Source: Dolomedes plantarius
Lineage: Eukaryota > Arthropoda > Arachnida > Araneae > Dolomedidae
Direction of reading: 5' to 3'
DNA: 64,000 nucleotides
Assembly: GCA_907164885.2 (NCBI GenBank)
Contig: OU015490.1
Span: 219,171,391-219,235,390, forward strand
Part shown: in pieces, positions 45,562-57,298 of the stretch
How the letters are laid out: every line of letters starts with the position of its first letter
Numbering within the stretch: the stretch's first letter is position 1
Notes under the pieces: model-generated
Database searches by the model: none
What the model saw: only the letters and a program-made list of their open reading frames with translations
Told to the model about the DNA's origin: nothing
Program-made: the position numbers and the translations under genes

Positions 45562-45915
45562 TTCTAAAAATTAATGTTTAAAAATTCCCCAAAAATCAGG
45601 AAATGAAGGTAACGATTCGAAAAAGATTTCATTTTAAAGTAATTTTTATGATCTTTCTTGTGATATAAATTTTATAACCCTCAAATTATTATTTTAAATG
45701 CGAACTTAAAAAAAGTTAAAAAACAGCTTAAAAATTTACTTTTAAAAAATCGAAGAAGAATTTTTTTTAAATCTTTCTTAGTGCACCCCTACACTATAAG
45801 AAGAATCGCCATACAAAATTTCAGCCCTATAGGTCCAGCGGTTTGGTCTGTGCGTTGTATGTCAGTCAATCAGTCAGTGAGTGAGTCAGTTACGGAACTG
45901 TTATATATATATATA

Positions 45916-46581
45916 CTAGCTGAAAACCCGCACTTCGCTACGGAGAACATTCAAATTGAATGCAAAGGTCAATGTATGCAATTAATGCCAAAAAAAATAA
46001 ATATATATATATATATATATATTTATAATAAATACGACTATCAATATATAGAATTGATGCAGAAAAAAAAATATATTTATAAAAAAAATCGTAAGGGATA
46101 TTTTTATAGACAAAATAATGTCCAATCGTCTGCTGCATTATGAAGAAAAAAATTTTTTTTTGTCTATTTAGTTGTTACGCACGTGACGATAAATTTATTT
46201 AAAGTACCAGAAAAAGAAATCATGTGATCAGCATTTAATAAATTAAATTCTAAGAATTAATCTTTAAAAATTCCCCAAAAATCAGAAAATTGAGGTAAAG
46301 ATCCGAAAAAGATTTCCTTTTAAAGGAATTTTTATGATCTTTCTTATGATATAAATTTTCTAACCCTCAAATTATTATTTTAAATGCAAACTTATAAAAA
46401 GTTACTAAAACAGCTTAAAAATTTAATTTTAAAAAAATCTAAGAAGAATTTTTCAAAAATCTCTCTTAGTGCACCCCTACACTATAAGAAGAATCGCTAT
46501 GCAAAATTTCAGCCCTTTAGGTCCAGCGATTTGGTCTGTGCGTTGTATGTCAGTCAGTCAGTTACGGAACTGTTTTATATA
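45916..46581 (-). mobile_element. Helitron family A copy A3
   Basis: CTAG at 45916-45919 is separated from the end of A2 by only a few TA bases. The other end is agtcagttacggaactgttt with tatat. About 666 bp. It lies in the same orientation as A2 (head-to-tail) and head-to-head with A4. Confidence 0.8.
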
Positions 46582-47273
46582 TCTATATATATAAAACAGT
46601 TCCGTAACTGACTCATTCATTCATTCATTCATTCACTGACTGACTGACATACAACGCACAGACCAAACCGCTGGACCTAAAGGGCTGAAATCTTGCATGG
46701 CGATTCTTCTTGTGGTGTAGGGGTGCACTAAGAAAGATTTTTGAAAAATTCTTCTTAGATTTTTTTTAATTAAATTTTTAAGCTGTTTTTTAAACTTTTT
46801 TTGCGTTTGCATTTAAAATAATACATTGAGGGTTATAAAATTTATATCACGAGAAAGATCATAAAAATTCCTTCAAAATGAAATTTTTTTCGAATTTTTG
46901 CCTCCATTTCCTGATTTTTGGTGAAATTTTAAAGATTAATTTTTAGAATTTAATTTATTAAATGCTGATCACGTGATTTCTTTTTCTGGTACTTTCAATA
47001 AATTTATCGTCACGTGCAAAAAAAAAAAAAAAAAAATAGACAAAAAATATTTTTTTCTTGCTAATGCGGCAGACGATTGGACTTTATTTTGTCTATAAAA
47101 ATATCCCTTACGATTTTTTTATAAATATGTTTTTTTTACATCAATTGTATACATTGATCGTCGTATTTATTATAAATATATATATATATTTTTTTTTTTT
47201 GGAATTAATTGCATACATTGACCGTTGTATTTAATTTCAACGTACTCCGTAGCGAAGCGCGGGTTTTCAGCTA

Positions 47274-47274
<1 letters not shown>
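46582..47274 (+). mobile_element. Helitron family A copy A4, inverted
   Basis: It begins TCTATATATATAAAACAGTT at 46582 and ends gcgggttttcagctag (CTAG 47271-47274) followed by T. 693 bp. It reads as the near reverse complement of A3, so 45916-47274 is a palindrome with arms of nearly 700 bp and almost no spacer. Confidence 0.82.

Positions 47275-47321
<47 letters not shown>
47275..47321. repeat. TA microsatellite
   Basis: An uninterrupted TA run next to the CTAG end of A4. Confidence 0.95.
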
Positions 47322-47325
<4 letters not shown>

Positions 47326-47367
47326 CGGGAATAGTATAGATTACGGTGGACTAGTAATATATAAAAG

Positions 47368-47655
47368 AAGCCCGGTGGCATAGTCGTTAAAAGCGTCAAG
47401 CTGCCACCCCACAGGTCCAGGGTTGAACCTGGGTTGAACCTCAGGTTGTGACTGGGCAAGGTCGACTCAGCCTTTCATCCCTTCAGTGGGCGATAAAATG
47501 AGGACCAAGCATGCTTGGGAACTAAACTCTGGGGGTTCCACGTCAGGTTGACCACCTGACTGATAATGCTGTATGGCACCCCAAGCCCAAGGTTACGAAA
47601 GCGGAGATGGATACCGCCGGCCCTGGTCCACATTGGCCTGTTGTGCCGTGAGTTT
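47368..47655 (+). mobile_element. tRNA-derived SINE 1
   Basis: The head agcccggtggcatagtcgtt aaaagcg contains an A-box-like segment, followed by ggtccagggttgaacctggg, a B-box-like segment with a small duplication (gggttgaacct twice). The body has ggcgataaaatgaggaccaa, gcatgcttgggaactaaact, gttgaccacctgactgataa and tgctgtatggcacccc, ending gtgccgtgagtttaagttta. The tRNA-like head plus unrelated body is a typical SINE. The source tRNA cannot be named. Confidence 0.75.
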
Positions 47656-47659
47656 AAGT

Positions 47660-49070
47660 TTAAGTAATATAAAAAAGTTTAAAGAATTTAATTAGACTTT
47701 ATCAAAGAAGCAAAGTTTCACCGTGCTTTCTTAAACTAATCTGTTGAATTTTAGAAAAGTAATGGTGAAATGATAGCGTGTAGTTTTAGTCACGCTTTCC
47801 CAGTTTCACAATACATATGTATGTAATTTAAGTTTATTCAATAAATCCAAATTTTCCGGGTTTATTTTGTAACCCGTATTTTATGCAACAAACTTTAAAT
47901 GTTTGGAGCACAAGTTTTGAAATAAATATGTATAATGAACAGTACGCCAAGCAACTAGCATTTAACTCCAGTTTTGTGATTAATTAGACGCATGGTCTGT
48001 AAATTGTAGCTGACAACCACCTTTCCTAGGAGAAATTAACTATATGCCCATTGTTTTGCTGCAGTTTCTTAGTAGTTTACACAGCTGAAAATCTGATTAC
48101 GTACCCCCAGGCACACAACAAACGAATAACACTATAATAGGAATTAATTAGATTTCTTAATGAGAAAATCTCAAAGTGCCTTTTAAGAGTTTCCGTGCTT
48201 AGAATTAATCTTCTAGATTTAATTGCTTTTATTTTAGGCATTGTGAGTTGTTTACATGTCGAATTTTATGAGTTATGTACTTAAAATTAATTTAATACAC
48301 AAATATAGGGAATAGGAATAAATTTTAATTTTTATGTAACATAAAATATTTCTCTTCATAACTTTTAATCATCATCAGTTACTGAAAACACGCATTTTCT
48401 TACTTTTTAATTCCTGCCGGAAAATGTTTTAAATTTTTAGTGAACCGGATACTTTAAAATAATCTGGCGTCTCAAAATTAATTAAATTTTATTTTTAAAG
48501 GTATTTTAGCGCAACGCTTTTATTCTAGAGCTTAATAATATTAATTACTCTCTTTGCTTACATTTTAATAGTTATTTGAATGTAACAATAGAAACATTTC
48601 TAAAGGCTGTATAAAATGACCTTTTGAATTACGAGAGTTACAACTGAAAGCAATGGCGCATCAAACAAAATCCACGTCTAAACTTTACATATTAAATGCT
48701 GTTTTGGGTACTACAGAATTGGAAGTATAAGTAGAAGGGTAAACAAATTTGTTAAAGATGTAAAAGAGGAATACGCAAAACAGGTAAACCCGCTACCCAG
48801 AAACATTACACTCTGAAACATAGACATTTTTTAGCCTGAAAGAGCATTTCGTTTTTACAGTATAGAGAAGGAAGCCTTTGTTTTTAGGTTGGGTTGTTAA
48901 TGGGAAGAATTGCAGTGCAATTACATTCTTTTTGAACAAATTTTTAGCCCATTAAAGGACGTGGGAAGTATGAAAGAGCAACTTCTTTCGGCACCCTTAT
49001 CTCACCCACGAAGAGGTACCTTATCATCTACTCTCACGTATACATCGGCTTCTATATACACAGGATGGAA
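47660..49070. other. no recognised feature
   Basis: AT-rich, apparently unique in the window. No frame with homology, no tandem repeats and no inverted ends. Confidence 0.35.
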
Positions 49071-49103
49071 CTTTAACAGTGGCAGCTAGGTATGTACAAG
49101 TAT

Positions 49104-49386
49104 ACAGAAGAGATACAGGGGTGAAACATTTATAGTCCTTTAAAGTAGTAACCAGCACTGTTTAACACCCTTTGCCAACATTCTGGAAGCTGCAGGATGT
49201 TGTTGGCAGCATCTGATCTGTTGATACTTCGAATGGAGCCGTCTGCAGCCTGCAGAATCTCTGGTGGAATCCACGGAGCGGTTCCTTCATCTTGGGGTTG
49301 AGATCAAAGTCACAGGGACTTTGATTCAGGGAATATGGGGAAGGGTAGAGCACTTCCCAGCCCCAGAGAGCAAACAAATCAGCCAC
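49104..49386 (-). pseudogene. mariner transposase, C-terminal fragment
   Basis: MADLFALWGWEVLYPSPYSL continues as NQSPCDFDLNPKMKEPLRG, where SPCDF holds the third catalytic Asp of a DD34D mariner. Then CSFQNVGKGC is followed in another frame by the usual GDYFKG-like ending. An end-like string acaggatggaactttaacag stands just downstream at about 49060. The rest of the gene is missing. Confidence 0.65.
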
Positions 49387-49389
49387 AGT

Positions 49390-50205
49390 ATGCGCATAAG
49401 CAATTTCCTTCCTTCAGTTAGATGCAACAAATTATTTCGTACGATAGAACGGTAACTAAAACATGGTTGTGTTCATCCTGTCACAGTGCAGGCGTGTAAT
49501 GTTTGTAAGGAGAGCGGATTCACTCAGAGGTACGGTAGGTATGTGACGTACGTGTGGTGTAAGCTGCTTTCCTGGGTTCTGCTGCTTGGGGCCTCTACAA
49601 CAGTGTTCCACCCTTCGTAATATGATTTGGAATTTGAATGCGCCACCTAGATCATATAGTGGTTAGCTTCATAAGCTTCCACGGCGTGGATTTTACTACG
49701 GAGTTTAGTTAAGACTTGGATGTTCTTGTAATGTCTTCTCATAGGGAACGATGTTAGTTCCCCTAAATGGTGTACCCATAATAAAGTAGCCAAAAAAGTT
49801 TCACCAAGCAGATGGGCGAATGCCGTCAAGAGAAATACCTGCCACTTTCGGAAAAAGAATAATGTGATTGTTAATTCACAAAATTTACATCATCTGTTGT
49901 TAAAATACAAGTATGCGAAGGATTTCTGAATTAAAAAAATAAATTCTTGCCTTAATATATACTTTAGAGATTTTAGATATTACTAAAAGAAACTGTCTCT
50001 ATAATGATTAGATGTTCACACGTAATCATAGTAGATATAATTTTCACAGCTGTTTATTTCTGCTGTTTGTACTCTGATACTCATCTGAATTTGAAGTCTG
50101 TTTATTTGGGAACGGATTTTTTCATGATTTTAGATCTTAGGAGGGATATATTTAAAACTCCTCGAAAGGTGTCTCTACGAAATTTTATCTACAGCTTTTC
50201 TGTTT
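49390..50205. other. unassigned; possible SINE-like head near 49640
   Basis: The string cctagatcatatagtggtta at about 49648 resembles a tRNA A box, but no convincing B box follows. The remainder has no recognisable content. Confidence 0.3.
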
Positions 50206-50207
50206 CC

Positions 50208-50477
50208 AGGGGCTCAATGTGGCCTAGTGATAACGCAACGGGCTTCAAACCGGGGTCGCCCAGTTCGAATCTCAACAAACGCCATTAAATACGGTCATTT
50301 CTAGGCCGGGTATGGGCATTATAAATCCGTGGACTGGAAAGTACCCCCACGAAGTCAGTGGGTGTTTGGGGAAGGAGCGAGCCCCCAAATGTCTCCCCCT
50401 GGGGTGCTCGATGCAAATAGAGGTGCACCAAGCGAGCAATGTTGACTCACCTGTATGGTGCTCTCAGATAAAAAGTA
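50208..50477 (+). mobile_element. tRNA-derived SINE 2
   Basis: Head ggctcaatgtggcctagtga taacgcaacgg (A-box-like) and gtcgcccagttcgaatctca (B-box-like). The body has atttctaggccgggtatggg, cgaagtcagtgggtgtttgg and cctggggtgctcgatgcaaa, with a tail tgctctcagataaaaagtaa. It abuts the Tigger MITE that starts near 50478. Confidence 0.78.
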
Positions 50478-50961
50478 AAGTAAAACCTCGTTTATCCGAA
50501 ATAACTGGTACCATAGGCAATCCGGACAATCGAAAATCCGGATAATCCGGGTAATATGGGTAATAAGCAAAAAAAAAATCCTTAAATAGGCAGACTTACC
50601 TTTTATTACGATAAAAAACTGTTTGTAACAAAGTTACATAGTATTGTTTACAAGGCATTAAAAAATGTAAAAATAACTTTTCTGAGTCAATCCACATCAA
50701 CGCTCTGTGACACTCTAGTAAAGCTTTCTTAAACTCAACTAAAAGCATTTTATTACTATAATTTATTGTACAATTTATGCAGGAACTGTGCATTAAATCA
50801 AACTAAAATGCCAATATTTAGCATACTTATAGTTACATTCTTGCTATCATAGTTAAAAATTATTATCTAATGTGAACATTGAATAAAAAAAAGTCTACAA
50901 ATCTCATCCGGATTATCAGGAGATCCGGTCCAACGAGGGCTGGATAAACGAGGTTTTACTG
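50478..50961 (-). mobile_element. Tigger-type element 2, short form
   Basis: Inverted ends agtaaaacctcgtttatccg and, mirrored, cagtaaaacctcgtttatcc. The inner gatNatccgga words are repeated near both ends. TA follows the right end (50962-50963). A minus frame within it may be a transposase remnant. Confidence 0.85.
50593..50793 (-). pseudogene. possible Tigger transposase remnant
   Basis: The frame includes NYSNKMLLVEFKKALLECHR and ALMWIDSEK, resembling the C-terminal helical block of Tigger/jerky proteins where a tryptophan follows a long helix. It is short and the match is only by feel; its position inside a Tigger-type element supports it. Confidence 0.35.
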
Positions 50962-50989
50962 TAGTCAACAATTTTTGCGGTTCTACAAG

Positions 50990-52125
50990 TGTCTCTGCAA
51001 TCCCCCCCCCCCAAAAAAAAAAAGTTTTTGCTTTTATTAACTCTTTGAGGTCGTATTTCGTTTATACACAGGTGGCATGATGGTCGGAACCGAATTTCTC
51101 CAAACGGACACTTACAATGTAATGCAAGGTAGGCTTTGCATTGGCGGCTGAGTGTAGATAAAGGACTACGTATGGTTGAAATGTCCTCAAAATTTTTCGT
51201 TTACAGTAAAAAGTTTAGAAATATTTTCCCCGAGGCACAAATTGCTAAGAAAGCAAAAGGATTTCTCCCCTAAAAATTGGCAATAATAAAAAATTCTGAT
51301 AAATCCTGAAGACAAATTGCCAAATACAGCATTTTGTTATACTACGCTGTCTGAGTTTACAGCAATGCTTTCACAGAACATTTTTCTTCAAGAATGGAAA
51401 TAAATCGGAAAATCCTCGAAATATATAAATAGGAAATTTTTTGCAGTTTTCATTTGTCTTATTTTTACTGAAATGGTTTTGGGATTTTTGGTTAAAAGTT
51501 AAAAATTCTGAAAATATTTTCCCTATCGAAAAAAATTACCATTAAAATGTCTTAGTTTTGACTATGAGAGAGATCGCAAATTTTATAAATAAAACATTTA
51601 TAAATATTGAAGACAAATTGTCTTCAAACCCTTTCTATGTTAAAAGAAGAAATATTATACGAATAAAGAAAATGGTTGAATAGATATAACAGAAACCAAA
51701 CTTGACTTATATTTTAAATATTTTTAAAAATTAAATTTCGACACATATAGATATTTATACAAAGAAACATTTTATTGAAAAAAAAAGTCATTTCGAAATG
51801 TATGTAAATAGGAAAATTATAAAATTTGGCTTCCCAGAGCCCATTAAATATCAGTAAGCAACGTCGAATTTATAATAATAATAATAATAAAAAAAAACCT
51901 GACCTGATAAAATTTCCTTACATAGAGTTCTTGATACAAAGATATATTTTAAGGAAAAAAGTCATTTCAAAATGCGTGTAAACAAATGAATAAAAAACAA
52001 CTGTAAAATCTTTCGCCCTTGACCCTCCATAAAAATCAGACATAGTCTTAAAATCAGAACACAGCATCAGAAGTATAACACCTCATCCAGTACTTCAGAA
52101 TTACTCAAAATGATTTTTATCAGGT
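50990..52125. other. AT-rich, no recognised feature
   Basis: It starts with a C run followed by an A run (about 51002-51022) and otherwise has only short frames. The last part grades into the array beginning near 52130. Confidence 0.35.
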
Positions 52126-52860
52126 GATAAACACTGAGCAACGCAGAATTAGAAATTTAGAGAGCGTAAACCGGCAAATTTAACATAAATTAAAACATAA
52201 TGTGAAATTGGGATTCAGTATATGAAGACTTGAACTATCCTCATCCAGATAGTCTGTTTCTGCTACGAACAATTCTTGGTTATTCCGTTAACCCTGGCCG
52301 AATAGCTGTACAACATTTTATTGAAAGGATATCTGAATCTCTTGGGCGACAATGAATTCCCAAATGGAACGCAAGAAAGCTAGTTAAGAGGGACAAAGAA
52401 TGTGCAATTAACGAAATCGCAGATGAAAGGAACTGATGTTACCATCATCAGATATTTAAAAGCATTCCGAATATTCTGGCAACACTTAGCGACTGACGTC
52501 CTGGAGACATTCTTAGAGTGACTCAAGCGTTTAGCAAGAAAGTCATTCTGTTCTAGCTAATTTGTTTCTTGCTCTTTCTTATCTACGCTTTTAAAACTAA
52601 ATATCCCTTATCGCTATTACAATATTTTTTTCAATATTAATGATGCACAATCGGTTAATCTAATATCATTGTTAATCATTATTAAAGGCAAGCAAAATAG
52701 ACCCTATCATTATGGCAAAATTTTTCTATGTTAATAATATACAACCGATTTATAATTAATCCTTATTTACTATCATTAAGGGAAAATGAAATAGCTATTA
52801 TTATTGTTAAAATAATTTCTTTATGTTAATGATGTTCAATTGATTAATCATTTATCATTA

Positions 52861-53301
52861 CAGTAAAGCCCCGATTATCCATGGAATTGGGTGGCAAGGG
52901 TACCTCCTCAGATAGCAGAAATCGCGGATAACCCGAAAAAAGACTAAAAAGGAGGGGCAAACACGAAAAAAATATTTCAACATAAAAACCATAATTTACT
53001 GTACAGAAAATAATAAAACTTTTAAAATACCTACATATGTACAGTACAGCCGAAACCTCTGATATACGGCTAAATCACCAAAATAAAGAACAGTAAACAA
53101 AAAACAATGCATAATATGCTGTATGTACAAAAAGTGTTCAGTTACATCTTTTTAAAAGAATCAGTCACTCGTTTTTGCTTCTTGCTTTGGAAACACCTTT
53201 TCTGTATTCTAAATTGTACTTTCCTTAACATTCTCACCTTTTTTTGAGTTTCGTAATTTAGTAATTTTTCGCAGCACTCGCGGATAATCGGGGCTTTAGT
53301 G
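52861..53301 (-). mobile_element. Tigger-type element 3, short form
   Basis: Ends cagtaaagccccgattatcc and, mirrored, cactaaagccccgattatcc. TA at 52859-52860 and 53302-53303. 441 bp. It keeps the last part of a transposase on the minus strand. Confidence 0.92.
53142..53276 (-). pseudogene. Tigger transposase, extreme C-terminus
   Basis: CCEKLLNYETQKKVRMLRKV is followed by QFRIQKRCFQSKKQKRVTDS and FKKM with a stop. The KQKRVTDSFKKM tail parallels the QQKITDYF tail at 2522-2545, the same PCNA-box-like ending. No catalytic part is left. Confidence 0.6.
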
Positions 53302-55107
53302 TATTTACCATCATTAAGGGTAATTAAAATATACCTTATCATTGTAGAGGTAAATAATTCTTTTTTCTACGTTGATGATATAAATTTTTTTATCATTCAT
53401 CATCATTTACAATTATTAAGAGCAAAAAAAATAGTTCTTATCATTAGAATAACGTTATATTAATGATATACAATCGATTTATCATTTATTCTTATTTACC
53501 ATCAATAAGGGTAATTAATATATCCCTTATCATTGTAGAGGTAAATAATCATTTTTTGTTTGTTGATGATATAAAATAAATTTTATCATTCATCATCTTT
53601 ATCATTATTAAGGGCAAAAAATAGTTCTTATTATTACAATAACGATGTTAATGATATACAATCGATTTATCAGTTATCATTATTTACCACCATTAAGGGA
53701 CTATCGTTATTATAGTGTTAATGATCACAACTGATTTTAAGTTAATTAATTTGAAATAATGGATAAAATGAGGACCTATGTCAGAGTGAGTTAGGATTAT
53801 TTTGAATATAGAGATTTTAGTCGTCCTAAACAGGTAAGATACAAATATATAAACGACCCAACCTTTCGGTTATGCGTTTAAAAAAAAAAAAAAATTAAGG
53901 GGGGGGGGGAACTTATGCTAATTGTGTAACACACAACGAAATAGAATATCTATGAAATCGGATAATGAACAGCCATAAGGGCCATAACTATTTTTCTTAT
54001 GGCTCTTCTACAGTAATAATCATTATAAAACCTATTCTTATTCCAGATATCAATATTGGTAGGTAAGCTTCTGCGATTACACCCTAAACAGGTAAGATGA
54101 ACTTAAAATGCAACAAAATGGGAAATTAGGATTAAATACATGAAGACTTGAGCTATCTTCATCCAGATAGAGTTTTCACTGCAAAGCGTTCTTTGTTATT
54201 CCATTATGACTGTCCTGACTCTAGCTGTACAAACTTTTATTCAAAAGGCATCTAAATCGCCTAGACGACGAAATCCCAAAAGGAACCCAAGAAAGCTAGT
54301 TAAAGGGGACAAAGAAAGTGAAATTAATAACGAAATTGCAGATGAAAGGAAATGAAGATACCGTCATCAGATATTTATATAAACATTATGGATATTCTGG
54401 TAACACCTAGTGTTTAATGTCCAGGAGACATTCTTAGAGTGACTCACGTGTTTAACTCAAAAATAATTCTGCTCTAGCCAATTTGTTTCTATTTCTTAAC
54501 TTTTAAGACAAAATAGCCCTTATCATTATAACAAGAAATTTTTCTGTTAATGATGCAGGATTGATTTACCTAATATCATTGTTTATCATCATTAAGAGTA
54601 AACAAAATTTACCTTATCATTATAACACAAATTTTTCTGTTACTAATCGATTCATTATTTATCCTTCTTTACCATTATTAAGGGCAAACAAAAGAGCTAT
54701 TATTGTTTTTACAATAATTTTTTCGATGTTAATGATGAACAACTGATTAATAACTTATGATTATTTGCTATCATTAAGGGCAAACTAAAAGCTTTCATCG
54801 AGTGACTGAAGTGTTTAGCCCCAAAGTAATTCTGTTCTGTTCAATTTGTTTCTTGTTCTTTCTTATCTACACTTTTAAAACTATATTAGTCCATATCATT
54901 AGTACAATCATTTTTTATATGCTAATGATGTAAAACCGATTTGTCTAATATCATAATTTATCATAAAGGGCAAAAAAAGATTCTATTATTATTAGTATAA
55001 TAATTTTTTCTATGTTAATGATATTCAATTGATTAATCCTTTATCACCATTTACCATTATTAAGGGCAAACAAAAAAAATCCCTTATCACCATTTTTCTA
55101 TGAAATA

Positions 55108-56521
55108 CACTCATGGACAAAAAAATTAGCAAACCAAGAAATAATTGCGGGGTCGTAACGAAACTTGCAATTAAGGTACATGTCGGGGAGATATGCAAAT
55201 GATTAGAAATGCAGCGTGATTGCGCATTACGTATAGCCGGTAGAGGGCGTTGAACATCGTACTCTGTGGAGTATAAAACAGGTAACCAAAGCTTGTTTGA
55301 GTGTGCTGAATCATTTACAAAGGAAGAGCTGAGATAGACATGCCATTACGCCGTGTTCGAAGACAATATAAACAGTTGTCGCAGTTTGAGAGGGGGAGAA
55401 TCGTCGGGATGATGGAAGCTGGGTGGTCAGCTAGGCGAGTAGCTCGTCATTTAGACCGCTCTGATTGTGTTGTGAGGAGGTGTTGGGACCAGTGGACCCG
55501 AGAGATGTCATGTACACGAAGACCAGGCTCAGGACGCCCTCGACAGACCAGTCGTCGAGAAGACCGCCACATCGTAAGAAATGCACGCGTACAGCCAACT
55601 GCTTCATCGGCCGCCATCCAGGCACAGGTAGCACCTTCACTAGGGACCTCTGTGTCTTCTCGAACCATACGAAGGCACCTGGCTGAAGGACAGTTGGTAT
55701 CGCGGCGCCCATTACGTGTGCTGCCCTTGACGCCCACCCATCGACGCCTCCGTTTGGAGTTTTGCCGCGCACGAGGAAACTGGACTGCAGCGGAATGGAA
55801 CCAGGTCGTCTTTAGCGACGAATCCAGATTCAATCTCGGCAGTGATGACAATCGTGTTCGTGTGTGGAGAACCCGTGGTGAACGCTTCAATCCTGCCTTT
55901 GCTGTACAGCGACACATCGCTCCCACAGCTGATGTGATGGTATGGGGTGCCATTGCCTACAATACACGGTCACCCCTAGTATTGTTCCGTGGCACCATGA
56001 CAGCCCAGCGGTATGTTCATGAAATCCTGCAACCACATGTGTTGCCACTCATGCAACGGCTCCCAGGAGCCATTTTTCAACAAGAGAATGCTCGGCCTCA
56101 TACGGCAAGGGTGTCACAAGACAATCTCCGCACTGTTACTACCCTTCCTTGGCCTGCCCGATCCCCAGATTTGTCTCCAATCGAGCATATCTGGGATCAT
56201 TTGGGACGACGAGTTGGGCATCCCACGAGTTTGAACGAACTAGAGGCAAGGTTACAGCAGAAATGGAACGAAATGTCTGAAGACATCATACAGAACTTGT
56301 ATGACTCAATGCCCGATCGTATCGCATCGTGCATTCGCGCTAGAGGGCGGCCATCGGAGTATTAACTCCTCCGTTCTTTTGCCTTTTTCTCTGAAATAAA
56401 TTATCATTTTTCTTTGATTTTCTTATCATTTACTTATATCAAAGTAGTCATTACGTATGTAAAATTTCGTTTCATTTTGACGACCCATTCTTGATGCGCC
56501 AATTTTTTTTGTCCATGAGTG
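55108..56521 (+). mobile_element. Tc1-like element Z, full length
   Basis: Ends cactcatggacaaaaaaatt and, mirrored, cactcatggacaaaaaaaat. TA at 55106-55107 and 56522-56523. 1414 bp, with one complete open frame and 5' and 3' flanks of 232 and 156 bp. It is inserted in a unit of the long array. Confidence 0.95.
55340..56365 (+). CDS. Tc1-like transposase, open frame, second catalytic Asp replaced by Glu
   Basis: 341 residues, the usual Tc1 length, uninterrupted from MPLRRVRRQYKQLSQFERGR to RGRPSEY. A first helix-turn-helix lies at about residues 15-52 (GWSARRVARHLDRSDCVVRR), then a GSGRPR linker (64-69), and a second DNA-binding segment at about 75-125. The catalytic core has D160 (VFSDESRFNL), the MVWGAIAY block at 200-207, and E282 (SPDLSPIEHIW). 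At residue 249, where relatives have Asp in QQDNARPH, this copy reads QQENARPH (codon GAG, 56084-56086). Asp at this place binds metal in all DDE/D transposases, so activity should be lost or much reduced. I count 32 residues between positions 249 and 282, against 34 in classical Tc1. Start at 55340 is the first Met and fits the family's N-terminus. Confidence 0.93.
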   Translation: MPLRRVRRQYKQLSQFERGRIVGMMEAGWSARRVARHLDRSDCVVRRCWDQWTREMSCTRRPGSGRPRQTSRREDRHIVRNARVQPTASSAAIQAQVAPSLGTSVSSRTIRRHLAEGQLVSRRPLRVLPLTPTHRRLRLEFCRARGNWTAAEWNQVVFSDESRFNLGSDDNRVRVWRTRGERFNPAFAVQRHIAPTADVMVWGAIAYNTRSPLVLFRGTMTAQRYVHEILQPHVLPLMQRLPGAIFQQENARPHTARVSQDNLRTVTTLPWPARSPDLSPIEHIWDHLGRRVGHPTSLNELEARLQQKWNEMSEDIIQNLYDSMPDRIASCIRARGRPSEY

Positions 56522-57298
56522 TACAATCGATTTATCTTCCATCATTATTTACCATCCTCAAGGGCAAACAAAGTAGCCCTTACCATTATTACAATTTTTT
56601 GTATGCAAATGATATCCAATAGGTTTGAAGATAATTAGCTTAAAATATTGCATAGACTGATGATTTATGTCTCCGAGATAAGATTATTTTGAATATGGAG
56701 ATTTTAATCGGCATAAACCTACATAAATTTCAACAAAATGTGAAAATAGGAGTAAATTTATAAAGACTTGAACTATTTTCATGTAGATAATCTGTTTGCG
56801 TTGTTAATCATTTTTCGTTATTTTGTTACAACTGGCCTAACGCTATAGCTATACAAAATTTTATTGAAAGGGTATCTACATCACTTGGGCTACTACAAAG
56901 TCCCAAATGGAACGTAAGAAACCTAGTTAAAGGGGGCAAAGAATGTGAAATTAACGAAATCGCAGATAAAAGGAAATTGAGTTACCGTCATCAGATATTT
57001 ATAAGAATTCCGAATATTCTGGCAACACTTAGTGACTGACATACAGGAGGCTTTCTCCGAGTGACTCAAGTGTTCAGCACCAAAGTAATTCTGTTCTATC
57101 CAATTTGTGTCTTGCTCTGTGTTACCTACACTTTTAAAACTAAATAGCCTTTCTTATTATTGCAAAAAAAAAAATTTCTATGTTAATTATGTACAATCGA
57201 TTTATCTAATGTCATTGGATATCATAATTAAGGGCAAACAAAATAGACCTTATCATTATGACAATAATTTTCCTATGTAATATTACACAACCGATTTA

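Larger units (their letters stand above)
40531..45911 (-). mobile_element. Helitron family A copy A2, interrupted by two Helitron B copies
   Basis: CTAG at 40531-40534 is followed by the A terminal block (cttcgctacggagtacattc) and the usual body to 40847. The body resumes at 45562 (ttctaaaaattaat) and ends with gtcagtcaatcagtcagtga and cagttacggaactg. The join matches uninterrupted A copies (aaattaaattctaa at 46240 and 8530), showing a clean insertion without duplication. Confidence 0.75.

Noticed and set aside
49640..49700. A-box-like cctagatcatatagtggtta considered as a SINE or tRNA
   Set aside because: No B box or foldable tRNA follows.
55431..55953. 113- and 168-codon minus frames under the 55340 transposase
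   Set aside because: They are antisense shadows of the transposase, which has clear homology.
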